The notes under the pieces: generated by a model
Seen by the model: only the letters and a program-made list of their open reading frames with translations
Databases searched by the model: none
Told to the model about the DNA's origin: nothing
Part shown: positions 42,991 to 54,419 of the stretch, in pieces
How positions within the stretch are numbered: position 1 is the stretch's first letter
Layout of the letters: each line of letters opens with the position of its first letter
Position numbers and translations under genes: made by a program
NCBI RefSeq assembly: GCF_052857255.1
Contig: NC_135497.1
Location: 348,456,799-348,520,798 of the forward strand
DNA length: 64,000 nucleotides
Direction: 5' to 3'
Source: Amblyomma americanum
Lineage: Eukaryota > Arthropoda > Arachnida > Ixodida > Ixodidae

Positions 42991-43328
42991 GAGAGACGCT
43001 GAACAATGCAAAGCTAATGTTCGTCGTTATGAGCCTATCCTGGCTTAAACAACAGCACAAGCGAGCATAACCAAACCTCTCGCTTGTATAACCACGCTTA
43101 GGTGATCTGTTTTTATTTAGTAACCACCTCGGTTAGCACGCAACCACTCGGTTACGATTTGCTGTATAACACAATACCTTGAGACCCGAAACGCCAGAAG
43201 GAGAGGTAATGCTCTAAAGCACTATCAAACACATGAAAACACCCGCCGGCTTTTCTAGTAAATGGGCTACCAAGGCTTTTGCCTTAAATCATTTTCCGGC
43301 ATGCGCCGTGGTTTTTTACCTCGGTGAC
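42991..43328. other. No recognisable gene
   Basis: No coding or repeat signal that I can support in this stretch. Confidence 0.35.
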
Positions 43329-43420
43329 AGTGACAGTGGCGCGACTCTCCGATTTACGCCAAGGAATCAGAGTCGCGCCAATGTCACTGGAAGGAACTCC
43401 TATTCCTTGGCGTAAATCGG
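43329..43420. repeat. Interleaved inverted repeats at a LINE 5' junction
   Basis: Arm A (43329-43348, AGTGACAGTGGCGCGACTCT) is inverted at 43369-43388 with one mismatch. Arm B (43349-43367, CCGATTTACGCCAAGGAAT) is inverted at 43402-43420 without mismatch. The order is A B A' B', and A' and B' lie within the LINE coding sequence. Confidence 0.85.
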
Positions 43421-45255
43421 TTCAGTACCTTGGCCTGGACATCTACTGGCGCCTTTCCTTCCTCCCCGTGGCGACGAAGGCTTGTCTGCAGATGAAGAGG
43501 ATCACCGCCGCCGTGCACAAGCTCACCGCTCGAGGCCAGGGCATATCCCAGCAAGCCGCGCTGCGGCTATACTGCCGCAGCTTTAGGGGCGGCGCTCTAT
43601 GCGCTGCCGCTCGTCACGGTGCACAAGCCGTGCTGGAAGAAACTCGAGCTCCAGCACCGCAAGTCCCTGCGCGTGTGCCAAGGGCCTAATCAAAAACGCG
43701 CAGTGCGTCGCAACGTTGGCCGAGGCAGGAGCGTGGCCACTTGAGATTCAAGCAGAGCGCAGGGCACTGAATCACATCGACCGGCTTCACCGCGCCCCGG
43801 AGGGCGGCTTGCTTCTACAGCGTATGCGCTCGCACCCGCGCTCACGAATGGGAGCGGCGCTGTTCGAGTATGAGCAATTGACTCAAGGCCCAAACCCCCT
43901 ACGGCTCCTGCGCGCCATGGTCTGCTGCCTTGGAGGTACAGCGAGAGATCGTCGGCATCGCAGGAAAGCGGAGCACACCCCTCTGTGCGGTGCAGCAGCG
44001 GGCCAGACAGAGCCGTCATACACGATGAGCTCCAGGAGCATCTCCTCGAGTACGCCGACAGCTCAGTGGCCTGCGACAGCTGCTCCCTTGCATCGGCGGT
44101 TATCATCCCCGCACTGCGACTGCACAGGCAGCAACACGTCACCTACCTGGGCTCTTTTACAATGGCGGAGCTGATGCGGATCCGGCTCGGGCTGGACCTG
44201 CTGCTCACCCTCTGCCCTTCGCCGCAGGAGTGCTCTGCTGTGCGGCTCCCGCGCCGCCCTCAGCCGCCTGCAATCTAACGGCCACGGTACCCCACTAGTA
44301 CAGGAAATTCGCTCGCGCATCGAGCGCCTCGCGCAGACAGTATGTGCCGTGCGTGCACAGTGGGTGCCCGGTCACTGCGGTATCGCCGGCAACGAAGAAG
44401 CTGACGACCTCGCGACCGCTGCACATCAACTACCTGCCAGCGATCTGCCCCTTGCGCTGGAGGACGTGCGTGCGGCCATCCACGGCCATCTCCGAAAACA
44501 GGACACCTACACACGCATCGCAGGAGGTGAGCGCATCGACAGTATCACCGGCTGTCGCGCACTTACACGGTTGCAACGTGTAATGATCCTCCGCGCGCGC
44601 ATTGGCTTCGTGTGGCCCGGGGAACGACGGGAGCGTCACGGAATCGCGACGAGTGATTTGTGTGACGGATGCGGTGCAGTGGAAACGCTATAACATCTGC
44701 TCCCTCACTGTGCCGCGTTCGCCGATGCTCGTCGCGATATGCTTGCGGCCTATAGCGCGCTGGGCATACTACCAGATTCCCTCAAGATGCTATTGTGGCC
44801 GCAGGGCAGTGCGCGCACTCGTGAGCGAACCTTGGTGAGCCTCTGTGCATTCCTCGACCACACGGGATTGACCTCCCGTCTGTTCGCCGTCAGGTAGTTG
44901 TTACACGGAGTGACCGAACGCTCCGCGAGTTCTACCTTGAACGATTAATATCTGGACGCCCCACTCCATTTGTAGCCAACACATTGCTGTGCGCATGTGT
45001 TTTAATTCCTCCAACATGAACTATTCACGCGCACAACCTGGACACATTTGTTATTTTCTAAATAGTTTGTATATATTACTTCTCTCCCTATCTTCTCTCC
45101 CTGTCCCCTCACATCTTTCATTTCATTTCGCCATTCTGCCTGCTATTCTTTATTTCCGCTGTCCCAGCTCAGGTGCTTCAGTATTGATGGCAGATGCCGG
45201 GGCTAGCAAAAATCTTTTCCTCCCGTTTTACTATTATTTCAATAAAAAACCACTA
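43368..45255 (+). mobile_element. RNase H LINE, 5'-truncated
   Basis: A GC-rich LINE fragment starts in the RT thumb and ends after a 3' UTR (45050-45255) shared with 41560-41795. The terminus is TATTTCAATAAAAAACCACT. Its left end is the inverted-repeat structure at 43329-43420. Confidence 0.78.
43381..44900 (+). pseudogene. LINE ORF2 3' part: RT thumb, RNase H, zinc finger
   Basis: The thumb is at 43381-43689 (MSLEGTPIPWRKSVQYLGLD; RLYCRSFRGGALCAA). The linker in another frame (43690-43900) has VATLAEAGAWPLEIQAERRA. RNase H begins near 44040 (EYADSSV; VIIPALRLHRQQHVTYLGSF; MAELMRIRLGLDLL), continues at about 44240-44330 (LLCGSRAALSRLQSN), and has AQWVPGHCGIAGNEEADDLA at about 44355-44415. 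The last domain has VMILRARIGF and CDGCGAVETL followed by HLLPHC across a stop at 44691, a CCHC-type zinc finger. The C-terminus continues to about 44897 (FLDHTGLTSRLFAVR). In RNase H the second Asp position of DSRAAL reads GSRAAL. Three or more frame breaks occur. Confidence 0.78.
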
Positions 45256-45990
45256 TTTGGGTGCCATCGCTTTCAGCTCTCTTGATTGTGCAGTTTAGTC
45301 TTATTAGAGATATCTCCAGCGTTCTTCTGCAACGCTGCTCCCATTTTTGCACAGTTTTGATTAAAAAAAACGCGCAACTAGAACAATGAAGCAGACCCAT
45401 ACAATAAGGATACTTCTTTAAAAAGGCGATCTGAAATATTTTCAAAAATTCACTTCAGTACTTGTTCCCCTATATCGCGTCTATTACAGTGTCGGTATTC
45501 GAAAAACTAAAGGCTTCTGGCTCCAACAGCACTGCACAGCGGGCAGTACACATTCGTTATGGGAGCGCAATACATGTATACATTCGTTCCGCTATATATA
45601 TATACTACAACAACTGGCACCCATCCGGGGAGAGTTTTATACCGAATTTGGTAGGAAAAGAAAACCTTATGGGTTGTGGTATAGAAATAAAGCCACAATA
45701 AAATAATAGGAAACATTGTACACATGAAATTAATTACTAATTGAAGCGTTACCATATCGCACCGCTAGCCGAATTCGAGGCCCATCTTGACCCCCAAAGA
45801 AAGTAAATTTCCTTAGGGATGTATCTTCAGGCGGTTGCAACTCGACAATGGGTAGACTTGCATCGTAATTTATTTGATAGATGGCGCTAAGCAGCGATCG
45901 TCCCGCTAGGCGGCGTCCGTGCACGCGTAGCCGAGCATGTTGGCAATCCACCCCGTGTCAAACGGTATTACATTCGTTTTCTCGACACGA
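45256..45990. other. No recognisable gene; possible unique sequence
   Basis: No coding region is supported. It contains a short AT dinucleotide run (TATATATATATAC, about 45593) and sequence with no similarity that I can recognise to other parts of the window. Confidence 0.4.
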
Positions 45991-46018
45991 GCGGCGTGTT
46001 CTTCTTCGCTTTCCTCGT

Positions 46019-46056
46019 CTACCCAGCTACCCAGGCTACCCAGGCTGCTCAGGCTG
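46019..46056 (+). repeat. Minisatellite in LINE leader
   Basis: CTACCCAGCTACCCAGGCTA is followed by CCCAGGCTGCTCAGGCTG: about four imperfect 9-bp units. This may act as an internal promoter or may be incidental. Confidence 0.6.
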
Positions 46057-46171
46057 CGGGACAGTGGCTAAGTACCTGGCGGTGTTGCATTAGCTTGCTA
46101 AATTTCTCCTTCTTTTTGTCTGTGCCTGTTTGCTCCTGTTCTGGGGTGATTGGGTGCGGGACGAGAGCTTA

Positions 46172-47496
46172 ATGTCGACTTCTTCTCCTGGCCAGGGGTT
46201 TTCCCCTTGGTCGGCATCTCTTCCTAAAGACCAACTCCCACTTGATCTCTTTTTCCGCAGCGGTGTTTCAAGCATTCCAGTCGCATTAGTGCCTTCGGAT
46301 GGAGGCGCTATCCGACTGAACAACCCGGAGGCAGTGCAGGCGGCCCTTTAGTCCACATCGAAGCACTTTATGCACATTACCGATGTCCGGCAGTTCGGCA
46401 GGGGTGGTGTTTTGTGCCAGTCGTCGGATAAAGACTGTATTGAAGATCTTCTAAAGTGCACGACTTTCGCCAGCCACCCGGTGAGCGCATTCATTTCGTT
46501 TCATCTAGCATGTTCCAAGGGCTTGGTCCGAGGGGTCGACTCTCGATTGAGCCCGGCGGAAACGCTTGAGAACCTCTCGCCTGCGGGAGTGATTGCTGTC
46601 CATCGATGCAGCAGGCTGGTTGACGGAGTAAAAATTCCTACGGAGTCCGTCATTGCCACATTTGCAGGAATATTTTGCCCGTCAGAGATTAAGGTGTGGC
46701 CATTGGTTTTTCGAGTAGATGCCTTTAACTCTCGGCCCCTTCAGTGTCAAAACTGCTGGCGGTTTGGCCACAGCGGCAAAGCCTGCAAATCGGCCTTACG
46801 CTGCTGTGCCTGTGTGAACGTCATTGCAGAGAGGAATGTCCTGAACAGCAAGAGAAGTGTTGTTTGTGTAGCGGTGCTCATCCTGCTGATTCGCCTGACT
46901 GTCCTGCACGAGCACAAGAAGTTCAGGTGCTCGAGCTTATAGACAAGCGCAGATGCACGCGGAGAGAGGCTTTTGCCGCAGTCAAGGAGAGAGCCTCAGC
47001 CTACTCTAGTGTGGCCGCCAAATGCCCACCCATAATGGATTCAAGTTTGTCCCAGGCTATTAGAGCGGCAGTTGAGAAAGCTATGGAAAATGCAATGGAT
47101 CGCATTATGTAAACCGTGTCCACGTGCATTTCGCAGGTCATAGCTGCTCAGATGACCAATCTTCTGCAGGCGTCCACCACTCCGCTCTTGTCTTCTTTGG
47201 CTTCGGAAGCTACCCCTCCTTCTGTAGTAATCGATTCCGCTCCACAGGGCCAAAAACAATGTGAGCAACAAAAGACCTCTCAGCCCTCTCCTTCGAATAG
47301 CGTTATGGACGCATCCTCTATGGATTGTATTGATATGGAGTCTGATCTCCGCGCCCAGAAACGAAGTGATTCTCCTCTGAATATTGCAGGTCAATCTTGC
47401 CCCCAGTCAAAGACAAAGAAAAGTAACGCAAGTCAAAACGCCAAGACCAGTATTCTAGAAAAGGCAGTCGCGGCTGCGGCACTTCCGCCAAGATAG
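46172..47496 (+). pseudogene. I-like LINE ORF1 (gag-like, three zinc knuckles)
   Basis: ATG at 46172 (MSTSSPGQGFSPW) opens an RNA-binding gag-like protein of about 440 codons. A TAG at 46349-46351 interrupts it early and the same frame continues (HITDVRQFGRGGVLCQSSDK; FVRG-like SKGLVRGVDSRLSPAE). Knuckle 1 is CQNCWRFGHSGKAC (C-X2-C-X4-H-X4-C). A frameshift near 46790 moves to the frame with knuckle 2 (CLCERHCREEC) and knuckle 3 (CCLCSGAHPADSPDC). A TAA at 47110-47112 breaks the tail, which continues in frame to TAG at 47494. Jockey/I-type gag proteins have this trio of knuckles. The ORF1 stop and the ORF2 coding region are nearly contiguous. Confidence 0.78.
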
Positions 47497-50400
47497 GGTC
47501 GATCAATATTCTCAGCTTCAATAGATTTAAATTGCCTATGCAATCCGCTTCTACCAGATTTATTTGCTTTACAGGAAACATGGCTAACTCCAAATTTCAA
47601 TTATAATCTCAAGGATTACCATCCGTTCCGGCTTGACCGGTCATTACGAGGGGGAGGGTTGTTAGTGCTCATATCTACAAAGTTTTGCCACAGGGCATGC
47701 ATTTCTTTTCAATATGCGGACAATGAATGTGAAATCCCTGCGGTTGACCTCAGTGACCCAGGTCAACAGCCCTTTACGGTAGCTAATGCATATTTCCCGT
47801 CTGGTGTGCGTGACACTCGGCCCCTTGACTCACTCATGTCTAGTAGCCGATCTCAGGTTCTATTACTTGGCGACTTCAATTCGCACCATGTGACTTGGGG
47901 GTTTAAAACAGACAGCTTTGGTTCTAGGCTATTTGATTGGGCTTGTGGCAACAACCTGATCTTCAACAATTCCGGATTGCCTACGTTTGTTCGCAGTCAA
48001 TGCCGCTCTGCCTTGGATTTAACTTTTTCCTCCCCAGGAGTCTCCGTTGTGTCTTGGGCGCCTGTTGACTGTGCAACAGTGATCATCTACCAATTAGTTT
48101 CAAGTTTGCGTGTAAATTAACTCTTCCTGAGAGACATCAGCGCACGTTAATAAATTACAATTGCTTTAAAGACACTCTAAAATCAGCCCTCCAAATCACT
48201 TTAGACACTCGCGCTCAGATAAGTGCCGAAAGCAAGGCTGCACATCTATGTTCAATTCTGGACGATGCAAGGCAAAGGTCTGAATTTTTGGTTAAGAGAA
48301 CAAAGGGTGCAATCGCGAACAATTGGTGGAATGCTGAGTGCACGCGTGCATATAGACGACGGAAAGCAGCTTGGAAGAAACTTCTCATCAATCAATGCCC
48401 AAAAAATTGGCTGGATTATAAGTATGTTGCAGCAACATTTAAGCGCACTGTCGCCCGTACAAAGGAGGAGTATAATACAAATCATTATGATTTCCTTTCC
48501 CAATCAGGAAGTAAACGAGCTTTGTTTAATTTCATGAGGCGCAACAAGGTGATTCCTCCGACTGCCAACATTGAATCCCTCGTTCAGTCCCCTGCTGACA
48601 TCGCGAAGGCCGTAGAAGATATTGCGTGTGGCCTAGAGCTTCGCTTTACATCTGCTTTACCTTCTCCTATATTCACATGCACCTCAAGTGATTTCACTGA
48701 GGTCTCTATGCCTGAGATGTCGCAAATTGTTCTGCGCTTATCCCCAGCGGCTCCTAGCCCCGATAAGGTCACTTCATCTATGATCAAAATTTTGTTCAAT
48801 GAATCTCCTGCAGACCTGTTGGCTCTAATTAACCATTCTATTAAAGGTCCTTGGATACCGCATGAGTGGCGTCTTGCTGAAATAGTTCCATTGCTTAAAA
48901 AGCAAGGGGAGGGCTTAACTTTAGACAATATACGCCCTATTTCGTTGACATCGAACCTAGTGAAATTGGTGGAAAGGGTCCTTCTCAGCCGTGTCATGTC
49001 ATTCATTTCAGAAAATGCTGTATTGAATCCATGTCAAATTGGTTTCAGGCCGGGTTGTTCAATTTGGTGTGCTCATACTGTCCTTGAGAGTCGTATTAAA
49101 TTAGCTCGCAATAAAAAACAGTTTGCTGCGCTTGTCACCTTGGATGTCAGTAAAGCATACGACAGTGTGGAGCACTCGACTCTATTACTAAGATTACAGA
49201 AAGTCAACTTCCCAAGCTATTTTGTAGCCTGGATTTCTGTTTTTTAGAAAATAGAGAATTTTACTGCTGCCAAAATGGTGTTTCCTCAAGGAGATTTCCA
49301 CAGACAAGAGGTGTTCCGCAAGGATCCGTTCTCTCACCTGTTCTTTTTAACATTTTTCTAAGCTCAATTCCATGCATTCAAAATGTGAAAACTTATGTGT
49401 ACGCCGACGATATTGCATTTTTTGCATCAGCAGGTGACATTCACACTCTTTATCGAACCCTGCAAAATTACCTCAATGTTCTTGACAACTGGCTAGAAAG
49501 AATTCATCTGTCCCTTAATGTGAAGAAATGCGCTTGTTAGTATTTCCAGTTTCTGTTCCTGTAAACATCTGCCTGGTCTATAGAAATAACATAATACCTC
49601 AAGTTCAGACGGTGAAGTATCTCGGTGTAATATACGACTCTACTCTCTCCTGGCGGCCACACATTAAGCAAGTTTCTGCAAAAGGAGTTCGGGTCATTGG
49701 CATCCTGCGCAGGCTTTGTAGTGCTAGGTCAGGCATGAGAAGGCATACGCTTCTGATGATTTATAAAATGTACGTCCGCCCAATTTTGGAGTTCGGGTGT
49801 GTTTTATTCTCAAGAGCTCCTGGCTATAAATTTCGCCCTCCTGTGCTTTTGGAGCGTGAGGTGTTGCGCCTTTGTCTGGGGCTTCCAAAATATGTCGCCA
49901 ATGCTGTTCTGCACCTTGAGGCGCGAATGCCTTCGTTATCAGCTAGGTTTCGCCTTTTAACAGTTCAAACATTTTTAAAATTGTGCGACTCACCTCTTCA
50001 CGCTTCCAGTATAATATTTCTTAGTCAACCTTGTGCCTTTTTTAGTGCTGCCTGGTCTCGATTTCATACCTCGCAGATATGTTACGTGCAGTCCCTCCTT
50101 GATCGCATAAATACTCATTTCACTGATGTCCGCCAAATATATAACAACTCCTCATCAGTCCAGATTGAATTCGATGACATTTTCCCATCGAATGCAAAGC
50201 TGCAGCCCTTCCCGCTTCTTCAGGGTCTATTGCAGGACCACCTAAGGTCCTTTCCCTCTCATGTTCTTATTGCAACCGATGCCTCGCAGGATCGCGAAAA
50301 GGCAGGTGTGGGAATTTTTTCACCTTCACTGGATTGGTCTTTTTCTCTCCGTCTTCCTGACTTCACTCCAATTTTTCTGGCTGAATTATTAGCAGTAATC

Positions 50401-51102
50401 TTAACCTTACGAAAATTAGAATCTACCGTTTCCCAGGTCGTGGTTATGACAGGCTCTCTGTCCATTTGCTCTTCCTTATCCTCACCCACTGACTCTCGGC
50501 CATTACGCCTCTTTAAGTTCCTGATTCCGCTGCATCTAAATTCGGTAAGGTTGCTTTGGGTACCAGGTCACATGGGCTTTCACTTAAATGAGGTTGCAGA
50601 TTCCTTAGCAAGAGCCTCTCTCCGCGGCCCAATTGTTGCTCTCCTACCATCGTGTGCATATACAGCTGCGGTGAGGTTTCGCAGCTACACAATATTTCAG
50701 GAATTTGCTGCCTCGGCTCTTACATCATCTCCCGAATATCAGCATCTTCTGCATCCTTGGAGTAGCAAAGACTGGCGCTCACGCAGACTAGAGGTCTCTT
50801 TCACGCGCTTGAGTTGCCTGGTTCCCCTTCTAAATTTCTACCTTCACAGATCTGGCCCGGCAGCTTCCCCACTGTGCCCTTTTTGTGCTGAACCTGAGAC
50901 AATAGATCACTTCCTGCTGTTCTGCCGCCGCGTTTCTCATTTGAGGAAGCGTCTTTTGCAAATTCCATTTCATCAACTGGGCTTGCCTGTGTCTTCCGCG
51001 GTTGTTCTTTCCATTGGCGCTTCTTTGCTTGGACGAAGCGAGAGGAGTGTGCGCTCTGCTGTGCAAAATTTTCTTCAAGAAACGCAGCGACTCCCATTCT
51101 AA
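47497..51102 (+). pseudogene. I-like LINE ORF2: EN, RT, RNase H, zinc finger
   Basis: EN: LFALQETWLTPNFN (47550-47590), RGGGLLVLIS, LLLGDFNSHHVTWG and SALDLTFSSPG. A frameshift near 48085 precedes DHLPISFKF. RT (48288-49247): KGAIANNWWNAECTRAYRRR, PHEWRLAEIVPLLKKQGEG, NIRPISLTSNLVKLVERVL, IGFRPGCS and LVTLDVSKAYDSVEHS (motif A). A one-base slip near 49246 leads to RGVPQGSVLSPVLFN and VYVADD-region residues VYADDIAFF (motif C intact). A long 524-codon frame 49528-51102 holds the thumb, RNase H (LIATDASQDREKAGVGIF; AELLAVILTL; WVPGHMGFHLNEVADSLA) and the finger CPFCAEPETIDHFLLFC. In RNase H the expected TDS is TGS (codon 50452-50454). Confidence 0.85.
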
Positions 51103-51416
51103 TTTCTTTTTCCCGATCTCAGTCAGTAAGACATTGCAACATTACAGGAATTGTGTACTATTATGCACATTAAGCAATTGTCCCGTCTTCGATCTCCAAG
51201 TTCACTGGACCCCTTTCCTTCCCTCTTCCAATCTATCAGACTACATACTATTTCCACTGCTTTTCTCGTCAAAAATTTCCTGTATCCAGTAATTAACCGC
51301 CTGTGTCTTGGCCACTCCCCCGTAGTGGGTATGTGCCAGCAACATCTGAGGCCTTCCTTCCTTCCTTACATCTAACGCTCGTTACTTCAACGTCTTCCAG
51401 GCGGTGGCGGCCTTTT

Positions 51417-51457
51417 CTCAGCAGCCGAGTGCCATGATCCCTGAGTCACCGCGGCGG
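51417..51457 (-). repeat. Ruka-like SINE head fragment
   Basis: In plus-strand text CAGCAGCCGAGTGCCATGAT followed by CCCTGAGTCACCGCGGCGG is the reverse complement of the SINE head. It lies at the 3' end of the I-like LINE. Confidence 0.6.
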
Positions 51458-51627
51458 CAGTGTACTGGTAACCTCGGCAAGAGTTCAAATGTAAATACAC
51501 CATTCACATGGCACTAAGGCTGCATACTCGCGGTGAAGGTGAAAGCATTAGTGTGTTTGAATGCCTGTCTGCAGCGAGACAGCAACATAAGAGACGAATG
51601 CTACCTGCAACGATAAATCGTATGACA

Positions 51628-51873
51628 CACCAGCCGCTGTGGCCTAGTCGTTATGGCGCTCGGCTGCTGACCTGAAAGACGCTGGCTCAATCCTGGCCGT
51701 GGGGGGCGAATTTCGATGGAAGTGAAATTCTAGAGGCCCGTGCACTGTGCGATGCCAGTGGACGTTAAAGAACCAAAGGTGGTCGAAATTTGCGGACCCC
51801 TTCACTACGGCGTCCCTAATAGCGTGAGTCACTTCGGACGTTAAACCCAATAAACCAACAAACCAAACCAAAT
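51628..51873 (+). repeat. Ruka-like SINE, short-tail subfamily, full length
   Basis: CCGCTGTGGCCTAGTCGTTA (A box) and GCTGGCTCAATCCTGGCCG (B-box region) are followed by GCGAATTTCGATGGAAGTGA, GCACTGTGCGATGCCAGTGG, CCTTCACTACGGCGTCCC and the terminal CGTTAAACCCAATAAACC. It is the clearest member of this subfamily in the window. Its head is shared with the long-tail copies; its tail is different. Confidence 0.75.
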
Positions 51874-52073
51874 CGTATGACATCACCCGCAGCGGTGTAC
51901 GCCGACAGGTTGCGTCACAATTTTAACGCGATAGCGTTATTGATCTCCTGTCACAAAAAAGCCGGTGTAAGCGTTGTTCACCGTTAGCGTTGGCATTGTA
52001 GCACGATAATCTCGAAATACAAAAAAAATCGCCAACGCTGCCTCAGTTTTCAACTTTTGAGCTTCAGCTAGAG
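51874..52073. repeat. Composite SINE-tail-like repeat
   Basis: TTAACGCGATAGCGTTATTG near 51920 is a palindromic block also echoed near 20260 and 5505. No gene. Confidence 0.4.
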
Positions 52074-52824
52074 TGGTGGTGGTGAAAAGCATTTATTTAG
52101 CTATATATACAGAGAGGTGCTCAGGCAGAGGCCCCTAGTTGGTCTCACTCCTTACAATACAGGCCGGAGTCCCTTATTCCGGGACTCCGTTGAGCCTGAC
52201 CGCGGCGCTGGTCCGCCGCACCTGGGCCTGTTGGGCCGATAGTTTCTGGCAGCCGAGCAGAGCCGCCTCCCAGTCATCTCGGGTAGGTGATGGGGGGAGA
52301 GAAGGATTTCACCTGCATGCCCAAACCACGTGAAAGGTGCCGGCCACCTCCCCACAGAATGAGCAGCGGCCGTCAAAGGAATCAATGTGCTGGAGAACCG
52401 TCGCGCACAGCAGGGTGTTCCTAAATACTCTAAAGAGAGTTCGTTCGCCAGCTTCACCCCGTCCCTTCATAGGAAACTGGTAGCGCCGGTGTTCGGCATG
52501 GTAGTGCTCAGCAATATCTTTAAGGAAAAGAAGAGGGCTGTGATCTGGGCTAAGGTTATTCCAAGGAACGACTGATGTCCGGTAAGTTAGGGCGCGGGGT
52601 GCCTCATGCGCTGTTTCCTTACCTGGCATGCCTTGGTGTCCGGGGACCCTTATGATTCAGCGATGAGTTGGATCGCAGTCGCGAGTACTGTGGCGAAGAA
52701 ATCTGGTGTGCAAGTGGAGTCATCCAGCCGAACAGTATGTTTCGACAGGCTCGGCGAGAGTGTTTGAGGAAGAATTTAGAGTCGGGATGGTAAGCTGCGA
52801 GCGCAATCGCTACCTCATTCGCAT
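52074..52824 (-). pseudogene. LINE 3' portion A: RNase H end and zinc-finger tail
   Basis: Minus-strand coding remnants run from HHANEVAIALAAYHPDSKFF (about 52840-52780) through KGPRTPRHARKGNEAAHEAPRAL-like sequence (RNase H end, with a stop inside) to 52629-52309. The latter contains RYQFPMKGRGEAGERTLFRV and the finger CSFCGEVAGTFHVVWAC. The C-terminal extension is near 52240 and the 3' UTR ends AATAAATGCTTTTCACCACC at about 52074-52090. The element stops abruptly at about 52824, where the 3' end of another copy begins. Confidence 0.72.
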
Positions 52825-54350
52825 GGTGGTGGTGTTGGAAAACATTTAATGCCAAGTAATGCACAGGGGGGCAAACCTTGTAACATAGAACGTGGAAATC
52901 GTTAGGGGGCTGCCCTTAGAGGGAAAAAGACAGCCCTTGGAGGGGTATCCGCTTCAGGGCGTCAGTAATTATCCGGCGCTGGTCAGCAGCAGCGGAGCTG
53001 GCCAGGAAAGTCTCCCAGTATGACTCGGCCGTGGTTGGGGATGGAGAGTGTGGGAAGGCAGGACATGTGAAGAGGACGCAAAGAAGGTCTCCCGGTTTCC
53101 CGCAGAGCTAACAGGAAGAGAGGAATTGATCAGGGTATCGGGCACGAAGGCCAATAGTGTAGGGAGCAGTTGGGGGGTCTGGAGTCGGTGCCAGCTGGTG
53201 GCCTGGGTTAAGGTTAGGGAGGGAGCCGGCGGTGCGTAAACATGCCGGGTATCTCGGTAGCAGGAAAGAATATCTCTGAACGTAAGCAGATGCTCCAAGT
53301 ATGATGGAGGAGGTCCAACTCATGCCCCGAAAGTCAGACCTCGGGCGAGGGAGTGGACCTCCTTGTTACCCAGGAGGCCTGCGTGTGGGGGGTCCGGATA
53401 AGGGTTACGGGGAGGGTGGGCTGCCAGAAGCGTAGAAGCCGAGCCGCGGTGCTGGATATCAGGCCTTTGGCGAAATTTAATAGGGCGGATTTTGAGTCGG
53501 AGAGAATATTGGTGGCAGAGGTGGAGATGAGAGCGTGTGCATTGGGCGCTTCCTCAGCAGTTTCCGATGCGTTTGTGGTGACGTATCCTGATTCGATTAG
53601 TTGGGCCTAATTATTAGTGACGGCGAGAACGATGCGGGACCCCGACGAGAACGCTATCGCGTCTACGTAGGCTACCTCGGAACTGTTGCCGTAGAGCTTG
53701 TGCAGTGCTTTGGTGCGACCTGCCCTGCATTCTCCGTCGTGCTCGCAGTGCATGTTCTTAGAGATTGGAAAGATGATGAGATGGGAGCGTAGGTCTGGAG
53801 TTAGGGGAACCCCCTCGGTAGGATGGCTGATCGGGGTGATGCCTCGCTGACAGAGTGGAATGCGGCCTGCCGCGGTACTCGACAGGCGAGTCAGCTGTGC
53901 TGTTATGGTTGCTTCTGCCAGCTCCTAAAACGTGTTGTCGGGTTTAGGTGCCGGGCAGTAGTGCTATGGGGCAGGCGGAGGGCGACATTCTTGCATCTCC
54001 TGAGGAGTGCGCTGATGTGGTCCCGCTCTTTCTGCTTTAGTGGGAGGTAGGGGAATGAGTACGCCGTGGTGGCCGTGATAAGTTGAGCTGGACGCTCTGA
54101 ACTAGAGGCCGTCCACCTGTTTTCCCTCGTGTATGACTGCAGGCGTGTATCATTCCCCCTGGAGTGGTAGGAGCTGCAATTTTGACGTAGAAGATATGTT
54201 TCGTTGAGCTATAGTGGCGGTGCAGGGCATCCGCCCACGCCTGGCGCCGGCCATTATAGTCCTTTTTGTTCATCTTAGTCGGAAGCGTTCGAACGTGGAG
54301 GGCGTGTCTCCACTCCAGAGGTGTCCAAGATGCTCGCGAACAGTACCATA
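52825..54350 (-). pseudogene. LINE 3' portion B, same orientation, RNase H and finger
   Basis: Its 3' terminus (minus strand ATTAAATGTTTTCCAACACC then ACCACCATG, near 52828-52860) resembles that of portion A. Coding remnants include the RNase H region near 53640-53470 (TTNASETAEEAPNAHALIST; ILSDSKSALLNFAKGLIS), the GLRARYPDQFLSS block near 53160-53110, and a Cys cluster LCGKPGDLLCVLFTC near 53100-53060. The N-terminal limit is near 54350. It is degraded by many stops. It either inserted into portion A or lies next to it in tandem. Confidence 0.68.
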
Positions 54351-54419
54351 CAGCCTTCTAGCACTCGTTCGGAGCCCCATGTGATGTTGGTCAAAACGTA
54401 AGATCGAATTTGCTGATTC

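Larger units (their letters stand above)
46000..51416 (+). mobile_element. I-like LINE, nearly full length
   Basis: A two-ORF LINE has a GC-rich 5' leader, ORF1 with zinc knuckles (46172-47496), ORF2 with EN, RT and RNase H (47497-51102) and a 3' UTR of about 300 bp. A short minisatellite (CTACCCAGG units, about 46019-46056) lies in the leader. Its 3' end near 51416 abuts a SINE fragment. RNase H with three gag knuckles points to the I/Jockey-type superfamily. The coding frames carry only a few breaks each, so it is one of the younger elements here. Confidence 0.82.
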
